Below are positions 1 to 7,372 of a DNA stretch of 22,000 bases, in pieces (positions within the stretch are counted from its first letter, which is position 1; the number at the start of each line of letters is the position of its first letter). The stretch spans positions 1 to 22,000 of the forward strand of contig CAAEDK010000051.1 of NCBI GenBank assembly GCA_900754605.1, written 5' to 3'. The translations under genes were made by a program, and so were the position numbers. The notes under the pieces are model-generated. The model ran no database searches, had not been told where the DNA came from, and worked only from the letters and a program-made list of their open reading frames with translations. The DNA comes from an uncultured Oscillospiraceae bacterium. Lineage in GTDB: Bacteria > Bacillota_A > Clostridia > Oscillospirales > Oscillospiraceae.

Positions 1-720
1 GTGACGGATGGGGATCTGTCTCTGACAGAACATTTTGCTCAAAGGCAGTATGTCTATCCACGCCGCATCTACGAGGGGCTGGAGTTCTTTATAGAGCTTG
101 ATACGCTTGCAGCGCAGAGCGCATGGCTTCTGGAGGAATTCGGACTTGACTTTCACTGCGTTGTGGAGCGGTACTGCCGGAATGGAAGCACCTACATCTC
201 CAAGGCTGTCCCCGACGCGGAAGAATTGTTGAAAAAACTATGGTCACTGTATCATGAGCCTATGCCCTTTGCTGTAATGCAGATGAAGATCTATTCCCTG
301 GCGCTGTTTTCGCTGTTGATGGCGCAGAAGGAAATCCCTCCGTCCCAAGTCTGCGCCTATTTTACAGAAACGCAGGTGAGCATTGCAAAACAGGTGGAAC
401 AGATCATCACAGCCGACCTGCGGCAGTATCATCCGGCATGGGAACTGGCCGCGAGGTTTTCTATCAGCGAAACCAGTATGAAGAATTATTTTCGCGGCGT
501 CTTCGGGCAAAACATATCGGCGTATCTCCGGGAGGTCAGAATGAGAAAATCCGCGGAATTGTTGACGGGCAGCCGACTTTCGGTATCTGAGGTGGCGGAA
601 CGGGTCGGATACATCAACCAGAGCAAATTTGCATCCGTTTTCAAAAAGCAATTCGGCATGTCCCCGCTGGAGTACCGGCGCATGAAACATTTAGAGCGTC
701 TCCGCCTTGATACGCCTTAG
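1..720 (+). CDS. AraC-family transcriptional regulator (5' partial)
   Basis: C-terminal part of an AraC/XylS-type DNA-binding activator. The two helix-turn-helix units occupy roughly residues 130-232 of the visible 239, ending in the family signature region GYINQSKFASVFKKQFGMSP..EYRR. The stretch before it resembles the middle of the two other AraC proteins here (9267-10217 and 17170-18120, both 316 aa): visible residue 24 aligns near residue 115 of the former, so about 90 residues probably lie outside the window. The GTG at base 1 is therefore unlikely to be the true start. It ends in TAG, and a promoter for the next gene follows. It is probably a third member of the same AraC subfamily; its target is not visible. 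Confidence 0.85.
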   Translation: MTDGDLSLTEHFAQRQYVYPRRIYEGLEFFIELDTLAAQSAWLLEEFGLDFHCVVERYCRNGSTYISKAVPDAEELLKKLWSLYHEPMPFAVMQMKIYSLALFSLLMAQKEIPPSQVCAYFTETQVSIAKQVEQIITADLRQYHPAWELAARFSISETSMKNYFRGVFGQNISAYLREVRMRKSAELLTGSRLSVSEVAERVGYINQSKFASVFKKQFGMSPLEYRRMKHLERLRLDTP

Positions 721-743
721 CCGCTGTTCAGAGTAACGGCATC

Positions 744-772
744 TTGTGAATTTTGCGGTTACTGTGTATAAT
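744..772 (+). promoter_or_regulatory. Sigma-70-type promoter for the TetR-family gene
   Basis: TTGTGA at 744-749, a 17-base spacer and a perfect TATAAT at 767-772, about 35 bases before the GTG start at 807. An imperfect inverted repeat, AGTAAC (732-737) and GTTACT (758-763), brackets the -35 box. It could be an autoregulatory operator for the TetR protein, which is inference. Confidence 0.7.
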
Positions 773-806
773 ATTTTCAAAGCAGTAAACGGAGGTGTAT
801 GTCCGG

Positions 807-1343
807 GTGGCAGTTGACACAAAGGAACTGATTGCAGAGGCCGTGAAGCGGCTTCTGATGCAAAAGAAGGTCAAAAAACTGACGGTGAAAGACATCGTGG
901 ATGAATGCAGCATCACCCGGCAGACCTTTTACTATCATTTTGAAGATATTCCAGACCTGTTGAAATGGGTCCTGGAGCGCGGCACGGATAAGATGGTCGA
1001 GGAAACGCTTACCCAAGGGAACGCAGAAAAGGGGCTGCGCTGCCTGTTCCTGCTGGCACTGAACGCCCGCCCCTATGTGGAGCACGGCCTTCAAACCAAC
1101 TACCGGGATGAGATTGAGCGGATGGTGGAGGAACAACTTTTCACATTTTTCCTGCGGGTGGTGGAAAAACGCGGCCTGTACGCTCAATGCAGCCATGCGG
1201 ACTTGAAACTTGTGATGCGCTACCACAGTCAGGCGGTCCTCGGCCTCCTCAAAAACTGGACCGAGGCTGACAGCGGCGATTTAGACCACATCGTTCATAT
1301 TGTCCATCAGCTTGTTGCGGGGGAGATCTCCCCCAGACAATAA
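807..1343 (+). CDS. TetR/AcrR-family transcriptional regulator
   Basis: A 178-residue one-component repressor-type regulator. The N-terminal TetR helix-turn-helix covers about residues 5-50, with TVKDIVDECSITRQTFYYHF as recognition region. The rest is helical, as in TetR ligand and dimer domains, and resembles the DhaS-like TetR subgroup. GTG at 807 is chosen because GGAGGTG at 791-797 sits 9 bases upstream; an in-frame GTG at 795 overlaps that ribosome site and would add four residues. The gene has its own promoter (744-772) and is followed by a very stable hairpin, so it is probably monocistronic. The ligand cannot be deduced; neighbouring genes are candidate targets. Confidence 0.88.
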   Translation: MAVDTKELIAEAVKRLLMQKKVKKLTVKDIVDECSITRQTFYYHFEDIPDLLKWVLERGTDKMVEETLTQGNAEKGLRCLFLLALNARPYVEHGLQTNYRDEIERMVEEQLFTFFLRVVEKRGLYAQCSHADLKLVMRYHSQAVLGLLKNWTEADSGDLDHIVHIVHQLVAGEISPRQ

Positions 1344-1357
1344 CCCTCTCTTTTTAT

Positions 1358-1400
1358 AGAAATGCCGGAGTGTAAAAAAGTTTTACACTCCGGCATTTCT
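1358..1400 (+). terminator. Long perfect hairpin after the TetR gene
   Basis: A 20-base-pair perfect stem (1358-1377 with 1381-1400) closed by a 3-base loop, 15 bases after the TetR stop codon. The flanks carry only short T or A runs, so it is not a textbook intrinsic terminator, but position and stability favour transcription termination. Confidence 0.6.
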
Positions 1401-1488
1401 GTCAATACACACTTCATTTTCTGGCTATTGTTCCAGCCCCCCGCCCTGATTAAAATAAAAGCATGAAAAGGGAAAAGAGGTGCGGATC

Positions 1489-1938
1489 ATGTCACATGAA
1501 ATTCTGTCCGCGAAACTGTATGAACTGGACCGGGAGTTCGGGCTGCTCCACGGGAGCATCCAGCTCAGCGAAACGGCAAGCCGCGAACAACTCGGCCAGG
1601 AGTTGGCCCGCCTGCGGCAGAAAAATGAAGCGGACCGTCTGGCGTTCCAGACAAAGTTGAAGTTCAGCCGCTCTCCCATGGTCGGGAAACTGGCGTCCTC
1701 CTATGAGACGATAGAGGCGTTCGTCGACCGGGAGCGTGCGGAGCAGGACGGCCCGTTCTCCGAAGTCTGGCGCCGGGGGCTGTCCGCAGAGGAGGCCCTA
1801 CTGCTGGCGGAATACTCACTGGATTTCGCGGCGCAGGCCGCCAATCACGCCCTGCTTCTCTCCCTGGAAGCAGTCAGCGCGCAGGATATACCGCGGGGAA
1901 AGGAAACGGAGGTTGAGCAAAATGAGGTGTCGCTCTAA
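1489..1938 (+). CDS. Hypothetical helical protein
   Basis: A 149-residue soluble protein I do not recognise. It is rich in Glu, Gln, Arg, Leu and Ala. Residues about 5-55 look amphipathic and possibly coiled-coil, and a second helical, Ala/Leu-rich segment is around residues 95-130. There is no signal peptide, membrane segment or catalytic motif. ATG at 1489 is preceded by AAAGAGG at 1474-1480 with an 8-base gap; the upstream in-frame GTG at 1480 overlaps that site. Its end overlaps the next gene, a HdeD-like membrane protein, by 17 bases, so the two are probably translationally coupled and may act together. Confidence 0.72.
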   Translation: MSHEILSAKLYELDREFGLLHGSIQLSETASREQLGQELARLRQKNEADRLAFQTKLKFSRSPMVGKLASSYETIEAFVDRERAEQDGPFSEVWRRGLSAEEALLLAEYSLDFAAQAANHALLLSLEAVSAQDIPRGKETEVEQNEVSL

Positions 1939-2464
1939 ATTTGGATGGATGGAACTGATGATCGGCATTCTGCTGATCGTGCTGGGCATCTTCACTTTTC
2001 TGAGGCCGGGCAGCGTGCTGACCGGCGCCGTGCTGGTCTACGGCGTGTTCGCCCTTATCACAGGGATTGCGGATATTGTGTTCTATGTGAAGATGGAGCG
2101 TCATACCGGCTTCGGGCCGGTAGTAGCTCTGGTCAGCGGCATTTTGAGCGTGATCGCGGGTTTGCTGGTGATGGTCTATCCCGGCGCCGCGGCCTGGGCG
2201 CTGACGATCTTCTTCCCCCTATGGTTCATCATGCACTGCATCTCCCGCCTGACCCACTTGGGGATCATCCGGTATGTGGCCGGCAGCGGGTACTACTATT
2301 TCAGCCTGATCCTGAACATCATCGGGCTGGTGCTCGGCTTCCTCATGCTGCTCCAGCCGGCCCTCGCGTTCCTGTCCATGGGCTTTGTCATCGGGGCCTA
2401 TCTGATCCTGCTGGGGATCGACAGCCTTGTGCTGGCGTTCAGCGATGTGGGCTATAAATGGTAA
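1922..2464 (+). CDS. HdeD/DUF308-family integral membrane protein
   Basis: A 180-residue protein with about six hydrophobic segments (near residues 10-27, 34-56, 66-86, 91-108, 126-146 and 149-172). It begins with the DUF308-type pattern of G-I-L-L-I-V-L-G-I followed by a short loop and repeated paired helices. In Escherichia coli HdeD is linked to acid resistance; in Bacillota the role is unknown. The reading frame is open from 1736, but ATG at 1922 is preceded by ACGGAGGT at 1906-1913 and starts the hydrophobic protein, so the upstream extension is rejected as overlap with the preceding gene. It overlaps that gene by 17 bases. Confidence 0.82.
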   Translation: MRCRSKFGWMELMIGILLIVLGIFTFLRPGSVLTGAVLVYGVFALITGIADIVFYVKMERHTGFGPVVALVSGILSVIAGLLVMVYPGAAAWALTIFFPLWFIMHCISRLTHLGIIRYVAGSGYYYFSLILNIIGLVLGFLMLLQPALAFLSMGFVIGAYLILLGIDSLVLAFSDVGYKW

Positions 2465-2466
2465 AA

Positions 2467-2489
2467 CGCCCTGACGGTAAAACAGGGCG
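2467..2489 (+). terminator. Short GC-rich hairpin, possible weak terminator
   Basis: CGCCCTG (2467-2473) pairs with CAGGGCG (2483-2489) around a 9-base loop, just after the HdeD-like stop codon. No T-tract follows, so termination is uncertain. Confidence 0.35.
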
Positions 2490-2524
2490 GTCCATCAAGA
2501 CTCAAAAATTGGAAGGTTTCTTTT

Positions 2525-3520
2525 ATGTGTACTGCAATCAATTTCTTAAATCAGCAGCATGAAAATGTGTTTGGCCGGACAATGGATTTCCACTACATTC
2601 TGGACCCGCGCCTTGCGGTCTTTCCCGCCGGCTCCACCTGGGAAAACACGCTGGGCAGGCAGCTCACTGACCGGTACGCGGTCGCGGGGATCAGCCGCCA
2701 CTTCAAAAATCTCTATGTCCTGTTTGATGGCGTCAATGAAAAGGGGCTTGCGGGCGGCGCGCTGTACTTTAAGGGATATGCCGACTTCCCGCCGTTCTCC
2801 CAACAGAGCGGCAAGGCGCAGGTCCCAGCCCTGGACTTTTTGCACTATGTCCTCGGCCTCTGCGCCTCTCTGGACGACCTCCGGGAGCTTCTGGCCGACA
2901 TCACCCTGGTGGGGCTTCAGGACAAACTGACCGGGACCGTCGCGCCGCTGCACTGGATCTTCACCGACCTGTCCGGCAAAAGCCTCGTGGTGGAGCAGAT
3001 CAAACAGGGGCTGAACGCCTATGAAAACCCGGTGGGCGTTCTGACCAACAGCCCGGATTTCCCCTGGCAGATGACGAATTTACGCAGCTACATTGGAGCC
3101 GCGCCGGAGCAGACGGAGCAGGCGGATTGGGGTGGTTTCCGGATGGAGCCTTTTGGGCAGGCCGCCGGAACGAGCGTCCTGCCCGGGGGCTACACACCAC
3201 CCGCCCGTTTCGTCAGGACCGCGTTCCAGAAGCTCCATATGGTGCAGCCGGAGACCATGCAGGAAGCCGTTATTGCAGGCTTTCACATCCTGGAGGGCGT
3301 CACCCTGCCCAACGGCGTGGTAAAGACGGCCAACGGGACCTTTGACTACACCCAGTACACTTCCATGATCGACCTTCCGAACAAGGTCTACTATTTCAAG
3401 ACCTATGAAAATCCCCAAATCATCCGGGTGGACCTGAAGCCGGTCTGGGCGTCCGGGGAACAGACGGTGCGGGATCTGGGCAGCATCCATGTGCCGATCC
3501 GCTACGGAACGATGGAGTGA
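2525..3520 (+). CDS. Choloylglycine hydrolase / penicillin V acylase-family Ntn hydrolase
   Basis: A 331-residue linear amide C-N hydrolase of the bile salt hydrolase (BSH)/penicillin V acylase family, which cleaves conjugated bile acids or related amides with an N-terminal cysteine exposed after loss of Met1. Visible active-site residues are Cys2, Arg18, Asp21, Asn175 (in GVLTNSP) and Arg228 (in PPARFVR), all at the positions known from Clostridium perfringens BSH. The position equivalent to its Asn82 is Tyr81 here (ALYFKGY), which is more like penicillin V acylases, so bile-salt activity is not assured. There is no signal peptide, so it is cytoplasmic as usual for Gram-positive members. GGAAGG at 2511-2516 precedes the ATG by 8 bases. 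Confidence 0.92.
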   Translation: MCTAINFLNQQHENVFGRTMDFHYILDPRLAVFPAGSTWENTLGRQLTDRYAVAGISRHFKNLYVLFDGVNEKGLAGGALYFKGYADFPPFSQQSGKAQVPALDFLHYVLGLCASLDDLRELLADITLVGLQDKLTGTVAPLHWIFTDLSGKSLVVEQIKQGLNAYENPVGVLTNSPDFPWQMTNLRSYIGAAPEQTEQADWGGFRMEPFGQAAGTSVLPGGYTPPARFVRTAFQKLHMVQPETMQEAVIAGFHILEGVTLPNGVVKTANGTFDYTQYTSMIDLPNKVYYFKTYENPQIIRVDLKPVWASGEQTVRDLGSIHVPIRYGTME

Positions 3521-3589
3521 ATAAAAGCCCTCCGCTCTGTTAAAGCTGATTTCTCCACACACTTTATTTATGATAGCAAGGGAATGGCG

Positions 3590-4180
3590 ATGGAATTACG
3601 GATACCTACATCGGAACAACTCAAGTCTGTTTATGAGGGGCAGCTGAAACAGGCGTTTCCCGCCTCAGAGCTGAAGCCCCTGCAATCCATAGAGGAACTG
3701 TGGCGGGATGGGCTCTACCGCCCCTGGTGCCTGTTTGACGGCGATGAGATTGTTGGTGCCTGTTTTCTGTGGCTGGGGCGGCCGGGCTGGGCCCTGCTGG
3801 ATTACCTGTGCGTCTCCGCGGATCATCGAAACAGGGGGATCGGGGCGCTGCTCCTGTCCATGCTGCTGGAACAGGAGCCGGATCTGACTATTTTCGGGGA
3901 AAGCGAGCTTCCCTCCCACGCTCCCGATCCCGTAATGGCGGAGCATCGCCTGGGCTTCTATGCCCGTAATGGCGCAAAAACCGCCGGGTATGAGACCGCT
4001 TTATTCGGGGTGCCCTACAAGACGCTCTACTGGTCCAAAAAGCCGGTGGACGACAGCGTGCTGATGGAACAGCACCGGCACATTTATGAAAGCCGCTTCT
4101 CTCCGGAAAAGCTCGACCGCTTTATCCGAATTCCCTATGACCCAGCGGAGCCGTTAGTGGCAACACCCTGGGAGGAGTAA
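3590..4180 (+). CDS. GNAT-family N-acetyltransferase
   Basis: About 196 residues with a GNAT acetyl-CoA-binding fold. The core motif is in VSADHRNRGIGALLLSMLL (the R-x-x-G-x-G/A pyrophosphate-binding pattern, about residues 78-96), preceded by the beta strands containing GDEIVGACFLW and WALLDYLCV. The C-terminal third (after the SELPSHAPD region) is an extension with no motif I know. ATG at 3590 is preferred because AAGGG at 3578-3582 is 7 bases upstream; ATG at 3584 is too close to it. It stands 69 bases after the choloylglycine hydrolase gene and may be cotranscribed. The acetyl acceptor cannot be named. Confidence 0.82.
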   Translation: MELRIPTSEQLKSVYEGQLKQAFPASELKPLQSIEELWRDGLYRPWCLFDGDEIVGACFLWLGRPGWALLDYLCVSADHRNRGIGALLLSMLLEQEPDLTIFGESELPSHAPDPVMAEHRLGFYARNGAKTAGYETALFGVPYKTLYWSKKPVDDSVLMEQHRHIYESRFSPEKLDRFIRIPYDPAEPLVATPWEE

Positions 4181-4288
4181 GGAACAGCCGTACTTTGTAG
4201 TGAATGCAGAGAAGGCTGGATTTATCTGGTGACTGCTATCACAAACTGATTTTCATCCGCTATGTGAGCAACAGAGTTTAACAACAAG

Positions 4289-4328
4289 AAGGGACTGCCA
4301 CACAGATCATTTAGTGCGGCAGTCCCTT
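4289..4328 (+). terminator. Intrinsic terminator-like hairpin after the GNAT gene
   Basis: AAGGGACTGCC (4289-4299) pairs perfectly with GGCAGTCCCTT (4318-4328), and a weak T-rich stretch follows on the plus strand. It lies about 110 bases after the GNAT stop codon and probably ends transcription of the left-hand genes. Confidence 0.65.
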
Positions 4329-4452
4329 TCAAATTTTATAACTCCTCAAATTTTGATTTGCCATTCTGTACTTATCATTCTACCACAATTCCGAAAGTGT
4401 AGAAACAGGGAGTTTTCCAGGAGGATTTCCTGCCTTCCGGATATACCATAGA

Positions 4453-4493
4453 GAAACAGCAAGGGGAAATTGGTGATTTTCCCTTGCTGTTTC
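4453..4493. terminator. Bidirectional terminator between convergent genes
   Basis: GAAACAGCAAGGG (4453-4465) pairs with CCCTTGCTGTTTC (4481-4493), extended inward by one G-U and three A-T pairs to about 17 pairs with a 7-base loop. It lies directly downstream of the minus-strand response regulator, and T-rich sequence follows on the plus strand. It likely terminates locus A transcription and any plus-strand read-through. Confidence 0.75.
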
Positions 4494-4494
4494 T

Positions 4495-5193
4495 TTACTC
4501 TTTTTCACTATCAAATCGGTACCCGATTCCGCGAACGGTCTGAATATAACTGCCTCTTGTTCTGGTCAGTTTCTTTCGCAGACTCTTGATTTGAAACCGT
4601 ACTGCTTCATCTACGCCGAACTCTGTGTCAGCATTCCAGATATGGCTGTAGAGCTGCTCTCGTGAAAATACTTGTCCAGGACGGCTGGCCAGCAGGTACA
4701 GCAGATCAAACTCTCTCCGAGTAAGCTGTATCGCCCTTTCTTTCAAATGTACCTGACGATGCAAAGGGTTAATAACCAATTCTGTCCCAAAGGTCAAGGT
4801 ATAATATTGCTTCTCTGTATGTTCCGACTCCATATAGAGGCGGATGAGTGCATGAGCCTGAGCAGTGCAGCGGCGCAGGTCAATCGGCTTTGAGTTACAG
4901 ACTGTTGCTCCTAATGAAAGAAGTTCAATTTCATCTTCCAATGATAGTATACCGGTGAGCACCAGAATCGGGACCACCTTGGCCTGACGCATGGTCCGAA
5001 GCAGTTCCCGGCCATCCATATCTTCCAGCGCCGGGTCTATGATAACCAGACAATACCGGTGCCGCATAAAACTGTCCAGGGCCTCCGCTGTGTCAATGAA
5101 ATACCGGACCTCTGTGGTATCGTCCTGCAGAGCCTCCCGGAGTTTCCGGCAAAGGGGCAGGTCATCATCAATCAGCAGGATCTGTTTTCGCAT
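4495..5193 (-). CDS. OmpR/PhoB-type response regulator (orphan)
   Basis: A 232-residue two-component response regulator. The receiver domain is at about residues 4-118, with acidic residues Asp9-11, phosphoacceptor Asp53 (in LVIIDPALEDMDG), Thr80 and Lys102 (NSKP). The winged-helix DNA-binding domain is at about 132-228, ending TVRGIGYRFD. ATG at 5193 is chosen because GGGAGG (5201-5206) is 7 bases upstream; an upstream in-frame ATG at 5208 overlaps it. The start lies 26 bases inside the end of the DtxR gene, so it is the last gene of the locus A operon. No histidine kinase gene is in the window, so the phosphorylation partner is elsewhere or absent. Confidence 0.9.
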   Translation of the reverse strand: MRKQILLIDDDLPLCRKLREALQDDTTEVRYFIDTAEALDSFMRHRYCLVIIDPALEDMDGRELLRTMRQAKVVPILVLTGILSLEDEIELLSLGATVCNSKPIDLRRCTAQAHALIRLYMESEHTEKQYYTLTFGTELVINPLHRQVHLKERAIQLTRREFDLLYLLASRPGQVFSREQLYSHIWNADTEFGVDEAVRFQIKSLRKKLTRTRGSYIQTVRGIGYRFDSEKE

Positions 5194-5626
5194 CAAACCG
5201 CCTCCCATTCTCGGTCGGCTCTGTACTTGGATGGCTTTTCTGGTACAACTCCGTCAGTTTCTGAAAACTGGCTGGGCTGATCACATGCTCCATGCGGCAG
5301 GCGTCTCGTTCAGCAGCCTTGGGCTCGACACCAGCCTCCACTAACAGGCGTGTGAAAAAGCAATGTTTTTCATAGGTCTGCTCGGCTACCTCCCTGCCCA
5401 CATCGGTCAGGCGGAGGAAGAAGTCCCCGTCCATGGTGAGGAAGCCTCCTTCTTTTAGGGTAGCTACCGCGTGGCACACGCTGGGCTTGGAGACTCCCAT
5501 GTGCCGGGCAACATCCACAGAGCGTACCATGCCCTTTTCCTTTTGGAGCACCAGCACGGCCTCCAGATAGTCTTCGCCGGAGGCATGAAGTGATGTGCCG
5601 TGTTGTCGTTTCACTCTTTTCTTCAC
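5168..5626 (-). CDS. DtxR/MntR-family metal-dependent transcriptional regulator
   Basis: A 152-residue regulator with an N-terminal winged helix (about residues 15-75; VDVARHMGVSKPSVCHAVATL is the helix-turn-helix) and a metal-binding dimerisation domain. It lacks the SH3-like third domain, as MntR does. Putative metal ligands are Asp19 and Glu22 (EDYLE, like MntR Asp8/Glu11), the His in EKHCFF, and Cys, Glu and His in the DACRMEHVIS motif, which matches the C-x2-E-H of DtxR/IdeR. It is probably an Fe/Mn-sensing repressor of the transporter operon. The start is GTG at 5626; GTGA is shared with the stop of the upstream ABC gene (translational coupling). It is paralogous to 18352-18717 and has a longer polar C-terminal tail. 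Confidence 0.9.
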   Translation of the reverse strand: MKKRVKRQHGTSLHASGEDYLEAVLVLQKEKGMVRSVDVARHMGVSKPSVCHAVATLKEGGFLTMDGDFFLRLTDVGREVAEQTYEKHCFFTRLLVEAGVEPKAAERDACRMEHVISPASFQKLTELYQKSHPSTEPTENGRRFDAKTDPAD

Positions 5627-7371
5627 GCCAATCTCCAGCCCTCGGCCTGTTCCCGAATCTCAATAAACCGCCGGTACAAGCCGCCCTGGGCCATCAGTTC
5701 CGCATGAGTACCCCGCTGGGCGATACGGCCATCCTCCACCACCAGGATCTGATCCGCGTGCTGGATGGTAGCCAGCCGGTGGGCGATGGTGAGGATGGTT
5801 TTCCCCTTTGTCAAAGCGGACAGAGCCTGTTGGATCAGGTGTTCATTCTCCGGGTCTACGCTGGCAGTTGCTTCATCAAGGATGACGATAGGAGCGTCCT
5901 TCAAAATGGCCCGGGCGATGGAGATGCGCTGCTTCTCTCCTCCAGAGAGGGTGGAGCCGCCCTCTCCAATCACGGTGTCATAGCCGTTCGGCAGGGCCGA
6001 GATGAAGTCATGGCAGCACGCAGCTTTGGCGGCAGCCACCACCTGCTCATGGGTGGCATCCGGGCAACCGAATTTGATATTGTTCTCCACACTGTCCTGG
6101 AAGAGATACACATTCTGAAAGACCATGGAGATATTTCGCAGCAGGCTTTCACAGGTGAATTCTTTCACATCGTGGCCGCCCACCGACACGGAGCCGCGGT
6201 CCGCGTCATAGAAGCGGGCCACCAGATTGCATATCGTGCTCTTGCCGGAGCCGGACGGCCCCACAATGGCGGTAGTGGTCCCCTGGGGCGCGGTAAAAGT
6301 CACATCGTGGAGCACCTCGCGGCTCCCATACCCGAAGGATACATGGGAGAGGGACACATCGAACTGCTCTGGGGTTATCTCCCTGCCGTCCTTGTCGATG
6401 AAGTCGGTGCGCTCCAGTTCCTCCAGCCGGTCCAGCACCGAATCTGTCACCGACAGGATGTGGGCCGCGTCATTGATGGCCTCCACACTGCCGAAAATGG
6501 TGAAGGAAAACAGGGCAATCATCAGGAAATACGGGAGCGGTAAAGTTCCCACCAAAGCCTGCTGGCCCGCGGTGAGCACCAGCCCCACGGATGCCGCCCG
6601 CAGAGCGAACAGATGCAGGCAGTTCCAGGGGACGAACCCAAACTCGTTTTTAATGCGGATGGCCTTATTATCCCGGCAGGCATCCCGGAATCGCTGAACA
6701 GAAACCCCGTCCTGCCCAAAGGACTTCACTACCGGCAGGCCGTGGATGTATTCGACGGCCGCGCCGGACAATGCCTCCTGAGCCCGGTGGCCCACAGGAG
6801 CGGTGCGGGCGCTCTGACGGCCAATGCCCCGCAGGGCAAAGGCGGACACCAGCACACCGATCAGCGCCACCAGCGCGGCAGGCGGGCAGAAAATCGCCAC
6901 GCACAGCAGGATCACGGCTACCTGAATATAACCGTTTACCACCGCGTCCACCATCTTCATGCTCTGGAGTTCCAGCGTGCTCAGTTCCGTGGTGAGCGCC
7001 GCCAAAATGTCCCCCAGATTGTTTTTGGCAAAGTACCCAAGGGACACCCGTTTCAGCACATCTCCCAGTTCCATCCGCTGCTCTGCCGCCCGTTCCGTTC
7101 CGATGCTCTCCTGAAGCCGGTTTTTCCAATAGGTGAAGAAAAACCGCAGCAGGATGAGAACGACGATGCCAGATAAGCACAGCCATGGGAGAGAGCCGGA
7201 AAGCTCATTCTCCCCCCAGGCGTTCCCGATCATCCGCCCCAGGGCCCAGGCCGCCAGCATCACCGGCCCTGCGGTACACCATGTTGCGAAAAACGAGCAC
7301 ACAAAACCCAGAATCATTCGCTTTCGATAGTTCTTTGCCCATCCCATAATGCGTCCTACGCTGTGAAACAT
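5623..7371 (-). CDS. ABC half-transporter, exporter fold, subunit 2 of locus A (YbtPQ/IrtAB-like)
   Basis: A 582-residue half-transporter: a six-helix exporter-fold membrane domain (about residues 1-315) fused to an ATPase domain. Walker A GPSGSGKST is at about 371, the Q-loop Gln at about 419, the signature LSGGE at about 475, Walker B VILDE at about 496 followed by ASVDPENE, and the switch His at about 531. Exporter-fold pairs of this kind in Yersinia (YbtPQ) and mycobacteria (IrtAB) import siderophores. Pairing with the preceding gene, one base away, suggests a heterodimer. ATG at 7371 has a strong AAGGAGGGG upstream; the frame is open to 7617, but that stretch is overlap with the upstream gene. 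Paralogue of 13437-15173. Confidence 0.88.
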   Translation of the reverse strand: MFHSVGRIMGWAKNYRKRMILGFVCSFFATWCTAGPVMLAAWALGRMIGNAWGENELSGSLPWLCLSGIVVLILLRFFFTYWKNRLQESIGTERAAEQRMELGDVLKRVSLGYFAKNNLGDILAALTTELSTLELQSMKMVDAVVNGYIQVAVILLCVAIFCPPAALVALIGVLVSAFALRGIGRQSARTAPVGHRAQEALSGAAVEYIHGLPVVKSFGQDGVSVQRFRDACRDNKAIRIKNEFGFVPWNCLHLFALRAASVGLVLTAGQQALVGTLPLPYFLMIALFSFTIFGSVEAINDAAHILSVTDSVLDRLEELERTDFIDKDGREITPEQFDVSLSHVSFGYGSREVLHDVTFTAPQGTTTAIVGPSGSGKSTICNLVARFYDADRGSVSVGGHDVKEFTCESLLRNISMVFQNVYLFQDSVENNIKFGCPDATHEQVVAAAKAACCHDFISALPNGYDTVIGEGGSTLSGGEKQRISIARAILKDAPIVILDEATASVDPENEHLIQQALSALTKGKTILTIAHRLATIQHADQILVVEDGRIAQRGTHAELMAQGGLYRRFIEIREQAEGWRLA

Positions 7372-7372
7372 C

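Larger units (their letters stand above)
4181..4494. other. Intergenic region with two hairpins, no gene
   Basis: About 314 bases between convergent genes. Apart from the two hairpins listed separately I see no intact gene. Short open stretches around 4200-4281 encode hydrophobic peptide fragments in two frames and might be a decayed gene end, but nothing identifiable. Confidence 0.5.

Noticed and set aside
1736..1921. Upstream extension of the HdeD-like gene
   Set aside because: It overlaps the preceding gene, reads as Arg/Pro-rich low-complexity sequence and lacks a ribosome site; ATG at 1922 has one.
4200..4281. Possible decayed gene end after the GNAT gene
   Set aside because: Short peptide-like stretches appear in two frames but are too short and unrecognisable to call.
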